A stretch of 64,000 nucleotides of DNA, taken from assembly GCF_017562075.2 (NCBI RefSeq), contig NC_054083.1, positions 23,608,285 to 23,672,284 on the forward strand, in the 5' to 3' direction. The stretch's first letter is position 1, and every line of letters begins with the position of its first letter. Of this stretch, positions 25,368 to 37,521 are shown piece after piece. The DNA comes from Anopheles merus (lineage: Eukaryota; Arthropoda; Insecta; Diptera; Culicidae). The position numbers and the translations under genes are program-made. The notes under the pieces were generated by a model. That model was not told the origin of the DNA, did not search any database, and was given only the letters and a program-made list of their open reading frames with translations.

Positions 25368-27092
25368 CCATGCACAATGGGCAGTTTAGAACAAATTTCG
25401 GGATAAAATTATTTTTGCAGAAATTGTTTGTTTTTATCGTTTGTAGTAAAGAGTTATGATAGTAAATAACATTTTATATGTAGTTCGCATCCATACCACC
25501 AGGTGGCGCTACATAAAATAGTGTTTTAAGGGACCTTTGCTTAATTTTATTAATTTTGTGTGTTTTTTTTCTTGTATTTGTTGTTTCTAATAGTATAAAC
25601 CATATTAAAATATACTGTAATGTTTTATAATATATGAACAAAACATAATAACTTTGAATAAGATAATATTTTCTGTTTTGTATAGAACAATTGTAGCTAA
25701 TTTTCATCACTTTTACTCACAGGTAGTACAAATATTAAAATTTTACATACACAACTTAGGTGGATGCTATTACAAGCTTCTGACGTCTTGTTCACATTTC
25801 TAGAGACATGAATAAAGGCATTTAAATAATTCGGTAGAGCAGGTACATTGAAATAAAGTAGTTCCCAAATTCGTCATGAAAAGCAGCTCATATTGTTAGT
25901 CTTTGAATATTCATCCTATACTTTTCCAAGTCCTGTACTGCCTTCAGAAGGGGTAATAAAACTAAACATTGTATGTTCTTGGTTTTACAACTATCCGAAA
26001 AAATCAGAGTTCAACGATAGCTACAAACAAAGTATTTACTTCATTAGTAAAGTTAAACTCTGTCTTTGTTTTAGTGCGTGTAGCTACTGATATTGAATTG
26101 GTTAACGAATCAGAGGAATACAGCTCATTATACAAAATGTCCTTCTGGATGCATTTTCTTTCTTGCAAAATATTCTTTGTAGCATACTCCCCTATATCCT
26201 TATATTTAGTTTGTCATGACTTTTGGGAGTTTCTTCTCCCAAAGCGCCAATAGATGCTGGTGCATTCATAACGTTTTCCTGTTATTCGTATAATTTCAGA
26301 ATTATTTTCCTTACATCCGTCTATAATCTGGAGTAGGACCAAAAGTTATTTGATTCTAATTTGCTTCATTATATTTAATAATAAAGTTAGGTTAGAATAG
26401 AAATTTACATATTAGATAAGTACATGAGCTGAAACTAAGATACACAGCTTCGTAATGGAAATTAAAATCACGTAGAATATAGTTTTGTAGAATACACTAA
26501 ATACGCTACACTAGGCTCCTATGGAGCCGCCTAGTTGCGCATTTGTCTGTTTTTAGAAAAAGTTGATGTGATAAAACTTCAATAAAATTCGCGTTCGCAA
26601 ACTTTCGCAGAATATTTCTTCACAGATTGATAGTATATATATTACACTATTATGTGACATATATGAGACAACGCCACTCTACGCCACTTCAATAATGGCA
26701 TCATGTCAAAAATTAAAATGATGAAATTTTTTAGGAAGTTTCTTCAGTTATTATCGTTTATTTTTGCATAAAATTAACTTAACTCAAAATCTTTAATGGA
26801 TTTTTAAAGCTGACTAAATATCCTTTTTAAAATACCTAAACTTATCAAAATCGGTTTATATTTGAAAAAGTTACAAAGGTTCAAAATTTTCCAAAAAAGT
26901 GAAAAATTTTCTGCGTTTTTTAAACAAATCTCGACTTTGAAAGGTCTTTTCTAGAGAACCAGAAAAGATAAAGAGCTCATATTTGGTATTTTTCTTAGTT
27001 TAACCCTTAGTATTAAAACCTATTATTTGGAATTGCGCTATTACAAAGTTGATTTTTTGAATTTCATCCCGGCAAATGCCCATTGTGCCATG
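25368..27092. mobile_element. Non-autonomous Transib-like element with RSS-like termini and 5-bp target duplication
   Basis: The element runs 25,373-27,087 (1,715 bp). The left end is CACAATGGGCAGTTT; the right end in reverse complement is CACAATGGGCATTTG. Both start with CACAATG, the terminal heptamer typical of Transib transposons and close to the V(D)J heptamer CACAGTG. CCATG flanks both sides (25,368-25,372 and 27,088-27,092), giving the 5-bp duplication expected of Transib. Twenty-three bases inside the right heptamer lies AAAAAATCA, like the RSS nonamer; on the left, ATAAAATTA lies at 23 bases and ACAAATTTC at 11. Frames inside are short and do not resemble a RAG1-like transposase, so it is non-autonomous or a deletion product. 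Confidence 0.75.
25496..25511 (+). promoter_or_regulatory. CTCF-like motif inside the Transib-like element
   Basis: CCACCAGGTGGCGCTA matches the CTCF core closely. It lies 123 bp inside the left end of the mobile element. Confidence 0.4.
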
Positions 27093-30000
27093 GGACCATA
27101 GTAAAGGGTACTATATCGTCCACTTCATAGTTTATAAGAATGAATTTAATTTGGTTTTAGCACTTATTCATAATATTTAACAGATAAATAGCTAAAGTAT
27201 AATCAAGAGAGAGACCGAGCAGTACAAAAGAGACAAAATGCAGTTAACGCTCCATAATGTTCATTATTACTTAGTAATACTTATTAACTTACTGAACAAC
27301 CAATACATGAACAACTCTTTTTGTACCAACTACTTCAGTATGGTGTGGAAAATATGTTTGCACATTAAAATATTTTGCACAACAAAACGAAAAGTAGATC
27401 AACTACCACCAATCAAGCTGGGAAAATTATACAAAGTGATGGCCACCCTAAGCCGGACATCTAGTTTTTCTTAAGCACAGCACCAGATATCAGCTATATT
27501 TGAGGCTCCCTTTATAGATACTCTTTGACAATGCTGGCCCAAAAAAGGCCATTATCTAACAAATAATGGAAAATATTCATAAAAACCAATTAATATTTGA
27601 AGCTAGTGTTCTAACGCAGCCTTTGAGTAACAACATAATTGATAACAGACGACGAGCGTATTTTAGAACACGAATGTAGGTTAGAACCTCTTTTTCCACA
27701 TGCTCAAAGAATGCAATACACGTGCAACTGCACTATCAACAGGTGTTGCTGCTGACATTATTATTGAATTTGCCGTCCACCTGAAGCCTTCCATCAAGCC
27801 ACGTCACGCCGCTCACCTACCGAAGTTGAAAAAAATGTCCTGGGATGCCAGCATTTCAATTATCCTGGCGCATTAGGAAATGGAAATTAAAAATCAATCA
27901 CTCGGCCTTAGGCACGCTTCTGCCGCGCCTAGCCAGAACTAGGTCATCCGTAGTGAGCGGGTGGCTTGCGGTAGTAGCAAACGAAATCATTGCACCGACG
28001 AGCGGTTGCGATGAATGATTACATGATTTGTAGTACACAAATCCTGCACCAAACGGAGAGGCAGAAAAAGACGCACGCAGAGCCACACAAAACGGATATG
28101 ACCGGGAGATTTGCTCACGATTGGGCTCTATACTCTTCAACAACAACAAAAAACGAACAAACCCCTTCGCCTTCAACACGCCACCATCATCGCGCATAAG
28201 TCCTCCCCTCTTGGCTTTTGCCGGAAATCGAGACACGATTGCATTTAGTGATAGGAAAAGTAGGTCACCACCAGGCAGCAGGTGGAGAGAGTGAAGAGTA
28301 CTCTCGCACAGATACACGCGCACCAGCGCTCTTGGGCCACCCTATCGATTGCATCATACACCCGCACACGGCCAGGCGATTAGTGCCACGCGCGCATCAA
28401 AAGAGGCGGAGTCTGCTCGCACGCGGAGCGAGCGAGAAAGTAAGCAACGAACCCTCCCTTCTGATAAGAGAATGATGATGATGATGGCTCGGACGGCTCG
28501 AGCCTCCGCGCACATGCAAAAGGTCCTTGTGTTAGGTCGGCGGCACGTTTTTCATAGGCTTCCCCCCCAACAGTAGCCCCCGCATGCCGGAAGCGAAGTT
28601 ACACACGCGCGCTTTCCCATATTCATCCGGCACTAATACTCGCTTCCATGGGACATGCGCAGACGACGAACTACACACACACACACAGGGACATGGGGTA
28701 GTAGATTTGGGTCGCTACGGAGAGGACAAACAAAAACCGAACCTGCCTACACACCCGTGCGAAGGATATTGGTTAAGGTCAAGTAAGTGCCCTTTATGTC
28801 GCTCGGGTCTAGGGCACGGGCGGACGGTTATTTACTTCCTCAACATGAACGCTGTTGTCAGTTCATAGTGCTTTTCGTTGGTGGCGTTACAGCTAACGCA
28901 TACACTACCGACCGTACTCTGAAAAGCGTTACAGCCAACTGTCAAAAAGAAGCGTTATATGTACTAATGGTATGATCAGGCTGTTGATAAGAATGAATAT
29001 TGTGGAGCATTTGAATGTCATGCAAACAGTTTTCATGATGTAGATTAGAAGTACAAACACGATTTGAATTCCTCAATAGAAATAGGTTTAGTTCACAACA
29101 CTACAATAAATAACATACTTTCAAAAAAATGTCATCCATATGCTACATAGACCCGGAGCGTAACTTCAGCTTTGCATAACAATCACACAGATCAGTTCCT
29201 TCAGATAGGTCAAGTTCTTCCGGGACCAAAGTTTGGAGCACCGAACACCTATAGATAAAATCCTGATTCCCGAATAGTGTGATGACGCACAAACCCTTCC
29301 ACTACTAGGTCAACGCACAAATCCAGAACACACACACACCCCCCCCCCCCCCCCCCCCGATGGCGCTCTCCACACTTTGGCAGCCAAAATCCATTCCTTT
29401 CCACGTGGAAAGCATTCCCCACACCAGGATGCAGTAGCAGGTTGGTGGGCGCGTTGCCGCATGGGGAAACGTCGCTGACCTACTTTCGGTTTCGGTTAGC
29501 AACAAAGAGATACAAACTGGTCCCGTACCGAAACGGTTGCCGTATCGGGATCGAACACGGGGTTGGGAAAATATAGTGCCCATTTCCACCATGTTTTTGT
29601 GTATGTATGTGTGTATGTGTTACAGAGCGATGGAGCGGCTATGTACATACCGAAGTTTGATTTGTTCCACGCAGGACCATTTCCATGGCAGCACAGAGCT
29701 CACATGAACCAACACACACATACAGACACACCCGGAAAAAAAGCCGTCCAGCAGAGTTGACTAGAATAACGAGGCCCGAGTGTTGGTGTTGGTGGAAACT
29801 CTCGCATGCATACACACGCATTCCAACAGCCGTAGCCTAACGCGAGAACGAGTCCAGAGGTCAGGAAGAGACGTTTTTACTTCGCCCCTTCGTCCCCAGA
29901 ATCGAGCCCCCGAGCAGGACCGTCCGGTGCCGAAAGTGTCAAGTTCAACGTTAGTATTGGGGTTAGGGTTTTGGGTACACTGCCACTAGGGCAAGGTTCA

Positions 30001-31436
30001 TTTGCTCGCGCTAGGACGTACACCGCGTTCCCAGCTTACTGTTCCGTACAAAAAAACTCGCGATCTCGAGAGCTCGCGTACCAGTCATGGCCAGGGATAT
30101 TGCCTTTTCGTGCCCCGGTATCGATCTCCCAGCACCACCATACGGTGTTACATACAGCACTGGATGATGGCATATATGTGTGTGGTCGGTTCACGCTCAG
30201 CACTGGGCCTGGGGAAGCACACTCCGGTGGACTGGACGAAACTACGGCTCCGGGAGCGGTCTATTTATGGAAACCGAAACCGAGCGGGGCCCCAACAGAA
30301 ACTACAACAACAAACCGGACCGGAAGTAGCTTTATCGCAATAAATATGGTTTTAGTGTGTGGGTCCGCGCGCGTTAGATGAAAATTCCAAGCCAATAAAA
30401 CCCACCCCATACCCAGAAGCGACGACTAAATGTACCGAAACTGTGGCTATTGCTTTGCACAATTTGCTGCGGTTTGCTCCTTCCTTGGGTAAAACGATTT
30501 TAATTCACACTTCCACAATTTGACGCCATTTGTCCGCTCTAGCTCGCTCTTCATCGCTCCTTCTCTCTCGCTTTCTCTCTCTCGAAATGGTTGTAAATTG
30601 AGCGTTTTTTTTCTTGTTATTTTACATTTCTAGCCTAGCCTAATCGATCTCTTGCTAACTTTTCTCTTTTGGAACTGGAGGATGTGGCAAAAGCATGCAT
30701 ACATCCAGAAGCACACTCATCGTTGGTAGTTTTGCTGTTAAAAGAAGTAAATCCAATTTCCCTAAGCTCTCCTAGACTCCCCGGGGAGATTGGAAATAAA
30801 CAGGACAGTAAATCACGGGCGCTAATGCTTACAAGGCCATTAGGTACGTCACCAACGCATAGAGCGCTTGAAAAAAGAGTTTCCAACACATTTTGGGTTA
30901 AACAAGAGAATGAATCGGGCAGTTAACTTTCAAGTACTCCAGTGCTCTATGAATTCACAGCTTGTTATTCATGAGAGAATAGATAGCAAAGTGAATTTGT
31001 GGAGTTCTATACATGTTGATTGAAATCTATCTTTGTATGTTTTAATTCATATAGCTCCGGAACGAATGAACATACGTCGCTCGTGTTAGTGCAGTCGATA
31101 CTGTACGGGCCTTCAACAAGCCTGTCCTCAAATCAGATCTCCACTGGACCAAAACTTATATCCTCAAAAACGAATTATGCCAAAAAGAATTTGTCAATTT
31201 GGGCAAGGATATTACAGAATGACCTCACTGTAAGAAATGTGATTGCATGCCAGCTACTAAATTTGTACTTTACAGTTGTCACGTTTTCCACATCATGGAT
31301 AATAACGAAGTAAGAAATTCATCAAAAATGCTTCCAAAGGGCAGCAAACTCAAATAATTTTAGTGAGATGAGTAACTTTCGCTATCGAGACCTTTCAAAT
31401 TCAATACAATTGTTAGCCCTAAAGTAAAGAACTATA
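27093..31436. other. No gene recognised; non-coding
   Basis: The 28.0-30.4 kb part is GC-richer and has overlapping frames on both strands with no family features. A 20-base C tract lies at 29,339-29,358. Nothing with splice-flanked coding character could be supported. Confidence 0.45.
29339..29358 (+). repeat. Poly-C tract (20 bases)
   Basis: An uninterrupted C run directly after a short CA repeat. The length may be unreliable in sequencing. Confidence 0.9.
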
Positions 31437-31785
31437 GAGAAAGTCCCAGAGATACGCGTGGTATCTCTTATACAAATATTCGGAGGCACGCGGAGTTACA
31501 AATTTTACAGTTCCTTGAGCAAATTGTAGTGATCTGAGACCCATCAATTGTCAAATGTAAAGCAAATTTACTTTTGATGGAGTTTTAAAGCCTCCTCAAA
31601 AAGTTACAATATTAAAGTTTTGAGTCAGAATCATATCAAATAATTGATATAGTATATAAAGCCCACTACTTCAAACAAAATTATATGAATTTTTTAGCAG
31701 AAAAAGGCAAATTTCAACATACAACTTTAAGATACGCGTTTTCTTGTAGGTCCACATTATCAGCGTATCTCGGGGACAACCTGTA
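31435..31785. mobile_element. Small TA-flanked MITE, Tc1/mariner-like
   Basis: The 347-bp element 31,437-31,783 begins GAGAAAGTCCCAGAGATACG and its other end in reverse complement is CAGGTTGTCCCCGAGATACG. TA lies immediately outside each end. The AT-rich interior has no coding capacity. Imperfect ends with a TA duplication fit a non-autonomous Tc1/mariner-type element. Confidence 0.65.
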
Positions 31786-32426
31786 TATTCATGTACCTTG
31801 CCCATATTACTAAGAATGTCTACTAAGGTTGCAGAGCTAGCATGTGTTGTAATTCAGCCACAGACCAAGGTGCCTAGATAGACTACAGGTAGGTCCTTAG
31901 CTAAGATTTTGGTAGCCATGATGGATGTAGATTTATATGTATATTGGCAGACAAGGATATAGGTTTTCTAAGGACTTTGTATGAGTTGCTAAGTAACTTT
32001 GGACTCCCTAGCTGTCAAATGAAAATTTATCAGATTAAACTGGACGGAACGACCTGTAGTAATTTATAGACCTTGCCGCAAGCAGAAAAACACTGAAGAT
32101 ATATTGTTATGTATAAAAAGGATACATTTGACAGAGCATTAATTACAGATTAAACAGATTATGATATGCTGAATTCTTTTTTATTCGTAAGATGTATACA
32201 CTGCTTAAAGTTAGTTACTGTAATCTATTTTCCTTTACGATCTTATACTTATAAGTCATTTTGTTGTAGGAATAACGAATTTCCCTTCACTTACACAATC
32301 GCAGACAGTCGCATTCGCAATCGAAACGGTGAAAACGGCTAAGGAACGGTTAGTGATTTGCAAAACAAATTGCAATTTGCAAAAGAAAAAGTATATAAAA
32401 TAGAATAAAAAACAATGTTCACTTAC
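31786..32426 (-). other. Probable start of the intron after the His/Gln-rich exon
   Basis: The minus-strand donor GTAAGT sits at 32,421-32,426, so the DNA at lower coordinates is intron of that gene. I see no acceptor followed by a recognisable exon in this stretch. Confidence 0.6.
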
Positions 32427-33840
32427 CGTCCGAATCCTCGCCGTAGCTGCAACCGTCGTCCTCCTCCGGGATGTTGATCTCGATCGCCTCGGTCAGATGG
32501 GCGGCAGCAGCATCGTTATGAACCGACAGGGCGGACATAACGATGCCAGCAGCCGCCGAAGACGCCGATGACGACCCGCTAGCGGCCCCTGCGTGCGCCC
32601 CACCACTGCTCCCGACGGTCGCAACCGCAACGGCCGTCGTGGCGCTGGTGGACGACGAGGGGCTGCTGCCGATCGTGCCGCCCGAGGACATCGGCACCGC
32701 ACCGGAGGACGATGCGGCCGGTTCGGACGAACCGGACGTGGACGAGGCGGGCGAACGGCGGGTAGTAACGGCCGCCAGGACGCACGACGATGCTGCCGAC
32801 GTCACCGCCAGCGGAAGGATGGCCTCTTCCGTGACGATCGTAATACTGGACGAAGAGCTGGGCTGCTGCTGCTGATGAAGATGGTGCTGCTGATGGTGGT
32901 GAGAGTGGTGTGTGACCCCTTGCAGTGGGTCGCCACACCCCAGTAGCGTCCCGTCGGCACCGACCATCGAGACGACGTGATCATCGACCTCGTCCACCAC
33001 CACACCACCACCGTCGGTCGTCGTCGTACCGGCCAGACTGCTGAGCAGTGTGTCCTCCTCCGTGGCCGTCACGACCCGCCCATCGATGACCGATTCGACC
33101 ACGTCGTCCGGGGATAGCGCGAGCAGGGTGGTGGTACCGGTCGCCGCTGCCGCCGCCGCCACGGTGGTCGTCGTTATCGGATCCTGCCCGAGCAGCATGT
33201 CGGAGACGCCGCTCGAGCTGGCCTGAACGAGCAGAGGCGGCGAGCCGTGGCTCGTGCCCGGAACGATCACGTTCGTGGAGGAACTTGGCTGATGGTGCTG
33301 CTGCGTCTGTGCATGGTGTAACGGATGGTGGTGGTGGTGGAGCTGCTGCTGCTGCTGCAGGTGGTTGTGATGGCTGTGATGTTGCGTTTGATGTTGATGA
33401 TGCGTCTGATGTTCGTGCGACAGATGATGCTGCTGCTGCATGGTATGATGCACACCTCCGCTAACGATAATTTTGGTACCCACTGCTGTCAGGTTAGGCG
33501 TTACGTGCTGTAACGCTTGCTGGGAATGTTGCTGGTGGTGCATTTGCTGCTGCTGCTGAATTTGATGCTGATGGCCATGAAAGGCCGCACTGTGATGACT
33601 GTTGGAGAGTAGCAGCTCCTGCTGGTCCACCGCCTCGTACAGGTTAGCGGTGGTGGATGTGGATGACGACGTAGAGGAGGAGGCGGAGGAGGACGAGGAG
33701 GAAGCCACACCCGGGCCGGGTGTGGGCGAGGTGGACAGCAGCATGGGGTCACCGTTCGGGTACACAATGTTCGAGGACGAGGACGTTTCGGGCGGGGAGG
33801 TCGTGGACGAGCTAGCCGTTGAGGTGGCTTCCTCGTGCAT
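32427..33840 (-). CDS. First coding exon of an unidentified His/Gln/Ser-rich protein (partial gene)
   Basis: The exon encodes 471 residues plus one base of the next codon. I start at the ATG at 33,838-33,840 (context GCGAGGATGC); the open frame extends to 33,885, but with only a TTG there. The order is: Ser/Thr-rich start (MHEEATSTASSS), a His/Gln-rich region at roughly residues 80-190 with QQQQQ and HHHHH runs, Ala/Thr- and Ser-rich stretches, and an acidic end (EINIPEEDDGCSYGEDSD). It stops at donor G|GTAAGT (phase 1), so downstream exons lie at lower coordinates, possibly beyond the window. The style resembles the disordered N-terminal part of insect transcription regulators, but no DNA-binding or other domain is in view, so I give no name. 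The flank to ~39.3 kb may hold its promoter and 5' UTR. Confidence 0.75.
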
Positions 33841-34855
33841 CCTCGCGATATTTCTTCTTTCTCCGAGTTTGTGCCAGCAGAGCAATATTTTACACTTCTT
33901 TTTTTTGCGTTGTACTTTTTATTTCCTTTTAAAACGAACTTTTCAAACCGCCCAAAACACACGCGCACGCACTTTTACATTCACACACTCCGCTTTGGTA
34001 CGACACACTCGGACGACGGACACACTTTGGTACACTTTGGTTCCCGCAGGTGCAGCAGCTACAAGAGATTGCGGCGACTAGGGCTGTCGTGGAAAACGGA
34101 AGTGGAAATTTAGAGAAAAGCAAACACTTTGCTAAAAAACTCACTCAAAAAACGTTGGCACTGACTTCTTCACAATTATCACCAACCCAGCAAGACCCAT
34201 CTGCCCTTGACAACACTTGGCGTTAGAATGGGGCACTGGCAGCACACACGCCTGGATGACGCAGACACACACACACACACACCTGGGATGCAATTCGTGG
34301 CAATTAGGACACTACAATCTCTCCGTCTGCCGCTTTGGAGCGAATCGCACATCGCACTGTGTCCCCAAAAACCCGACCGCTAAGGTTGCATTCGTGTTGT
34401 TCCGATTTTCATTACATTGCAGCATTGCAGCTCTCCTCCAGCTGGCAGGCGATTTTCGCTCAACACTGCTTCCTGTTTTTGTTGTGTGGGGGTGGGAGGG
34501 GGAGGAGAAGACACCTCGCAGAAGTTACCAAGCCATCGGACGGTTCGCGAAGGCCACTTTCTGCCAGCGCACCCGATTTGCAAACGCACACACACACACA
34601 CGGAAAATGCATTCGTTACAACACGATGGACAACTTCTTTGAGAGAGAGAGGGAGCGAGAGAGAAAGAGCACGCGTGCAACGGAAGCATAACTAAATCTG
34701 GTCCCGGTGCATCAACACACACGCACAGGACACTCGTTACAGGCCGAGACACTGTTGCCCGTCCCGTTGGTTTTCGGTGCACCCGTGGCCAATTGGGCCA
34801 CGGTCAGGTGCAGCAACACGCGCGTGTGTGTGGGTGTGTTGCACTTTACTGCACC

Positions 34856-34881
34856 CCACACACACACACACACACACACAT
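34856..34881 (+). repeat. (CA)n microsatellite
   Basis: An uninterrupted CA run. Confidence 0.9.
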
Positions 34882-36208
34882 AAACACAACCGCACGAACA
34901 GGGATGAAGGACGTGGCGCACGGTACACGGACACTGCGCAAGTATATAGTTCAAGGTCGGTACCGTTCAGCGTCCTCTCCTCCTCCTCGCTTTCCCTGCC
35001 TTTCGGTGCGCTGGTTGCACCCTCCCAAAAGCTGCTCCTGCACTGCAAACAACGGCAGCAGGCGAAGTAATAACGGCAAAAGGACGGCGCTGTAACGGGC
35101 TAGGAAGTAGCAGACTTTAGTAGACGCTCGCTCACTCACTACACGAAATTGCTTTTCACCGGTGTGTTTCTTGTAACGATTGTAATTCATTTGAATTATT
35201 TTGGAAACAACACTATGCTTTGCGTTATAAAAAATATAATTTGCACGTACTTTTGCACTAGAAAAATGCATTTTTGTATTAGACAGCATGCCGTTTCTTA
35301 TTTTCACTTTTTATCTTTCTTCTTGTTTCACACATCCTAACACACTGGTACACTGAGGCTATAAAAGAAAAAAAAGAAAAAAATAACACTATTTTAGCGG
35401 TACGATTAACAAGCACTTTGCAAGCGCACTAAACTACACGTTACGTTACACACAACATCATCATGTGGGCGCTTGTGAGCCCTTTCCGCCATTTCCGGGA
35501 GCAAAACACAGAGCACAGAAATTGGATCCAAGCCACCGAAAAAAAAACCTTTTGTAGTGATAAAACTCGAAGCAGCGAAAAAAAAACAGACACTTTTACG
35601 ATAAAAAACGCATATTCTAACACGCTCAACAGTGGTGTGAGTGTGTAACCGGGGCAAAGTGACACATTGAAACAGTGACCTACACTAAACATCCGTGCGG
35701 AGACCCATCCACGAAAGAAAGCCGAGCGAGGGGGAGGGGGGACTGGGGATAACAAATCTAAACACATTCCAACACACTTCGAACGCACCACACAAACACA
35801 GTGATGGAGGCGCGAGCGCCCGCGCGCTTGCGTGTCTACCATATGATAAACGATGTAACACACTGATAAAATTAAAAAAAATACACGCAGCGGGACTTGG
35901 GAAAAGTGGTCTCACACAAAAGCAGAATAGAAATGGATCTTTTTTACGGCTGCTGTCAAAAAATGTGTCAAACTGTCTTTACACAAACAGGCACTGATTA
36001 CTTTATTTTTTTTTCTTCTTCTTCTTTTCCTTTCGGTGTCATTGAAAAGGAAACGTGGCCCACTGATGCCACTGCTGCTGCTTGTGGCAGGAAAATGTGT
36101 ACAACAACACATGTTTTTCCTTGTTTTTGTTATCTCTCCTTTTTTACATTTCTCACCACTGGTTAAACGCACTTTCACTATCGATATTTTATGTTTCTTC
36201 TTCTTTTC

Positions 36209-36227
36209 GGGGGGGGGGGGGGGGGGG
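36209..36227 (+). repeat. Poly-G tract (19 bases)
   Basis: A pure G run after a TTCTTC-rich stretch. A G-run of this length can form a quadruplex; it is also a common assembly weak point. Confidence 0.9.
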
Positions 36228-36789
36228 TACTTTGTCTGGGCGGGAGCAGAGGGCACAAATTAAAAATGCCAAAACTCTTGTATACACACACACACAGACG
36301 GACTCACTCACACACAAACGCAGCCACACGCACGTTACACAGTAAAAGGGGACGGCACCACGCAACAGTGCACCACCCACCGACAGGAACGGTACGAAGA
36401 CGTCTGGCACAGTGGCGCTGGAAAACGGACAGGATAACCTCGGGAAAAGGGCCCGAAACACACGAGCAACGACACACACAAACACAAGAACGCGCGAAGG
36501 CGAAGATCCTCCGGGTTTTATGTTGCAGCCCTCCCCACTACCACCCAGGATCCACGGACAAGGTTGGAAAAGTACACACTACTAACACACAAAAGGTGAA
36601 GCCCGCTTGAAACGCTTGCTCCAGGATCGGATCGGAATTTTGAAGGTTTCCGACAGTGCCGAGGATGTTGTTATGTGTAGCCGCAAAAGAGAGAGGGAGA
36701 GAGAGCATGATGACTCACTCCATTTCACTTCTGCCCTCTCCCCACACACAGAAGAACGTTTTGCGCTTGCGCCCACGTCCAACCAACCC

Positions 36790-36792
<3 letters not shown>

Positions 36793-36829
<37 letters not shown>
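36793..36829 (+). repeat. (CA)n microsatellite
   Basis: A CA run of about 18 units, ending CTCACACTCG. Confidence 0.9.
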
Positions 36830-36835
<6 letters not shown>

Positions 36836-37495
36836 CGTCGTTTGTTCCCTATTTTCGTTTGACACATTCGCTCGGTGCGGAGCCTTTTACCAGCAGAACG
36901 GGGTCGATTTACATACACTACCACTACAGTCCGGGGAGTCCGGGAATATGTAGGTCTTTAGGCCAGGAGCATATTTCGCATTCTCTCACTCGGCACACAC
37001 ACACACACACATACAAACGCGCTCGCTCGCTCGCTCTTACCACACTTGCACTTTTCACGCGCGGGCATTTGATGTTTCGTACGGCCAGCACTAGACACAC
37101 AGCACAACCACTGCCAAACCGGATCCTGCGTTGAGAACCTTTTGTTGCTTTGTTTTTTTCCGTTCTCACCGGCTTCACTTTCTTCTCACTTGCTGTCCGC
37201 TGTCCGCTGGTTGCTTAGATGTGGCTTTCGGGTTTGATGATGGTATGCACTGATGATGATGCACTGTACACTGCGGAGAGTACGGGAGCACACCAACACA
37301 GACAGAGAGCGAGAGAAGCACACAATAAAAATTGGGTTAGCTAATTACTTCACACATTGAAAGGCGGGAAGAGTGTTGCCACTATTAGAAAGGGAATACA
37401 ATTCCCCATCCCGAACGAACGCACACATAAACGGTTTTTAAAAATTCTAATCTTTTGCTGCTCTGTGGTAGACTAGACTCTTCGTTACTACACCG

Positions 37496-37521
37496 TCATC
37501 ATCATCATCATCATCATCATC
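37496..37521 (+). repeat. (CAT)n microsatellite
   Basis: About eight CAT/ATC units followed by a diverged CAGCATCAGCATCAACC tail. Confidence 0.85.

Larger units (their letters stand above)
18224..25372. other. No gene recognised; microsatellite-rich non-coding DNA
   Basis: Contains a (CA)n tract (18,804-18,840), a (CTG)n tract (19,301-19,331), a GA-rich block (20,999-21,057), a short CTG run (~23,060-23,082) and a CTCF-like motif (21,428-21,442). Open frames are short and of simple composition. No exon with convincing splice sites and family similarity was seen on either strand. Confidence 0.45.

Noticed and set aside
33841..33885. Fifteen extra N-terminal residues on the His/Gln-rich exon
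   Set aside because: The extension starts at a TTG; the first ATG is at 33,840.
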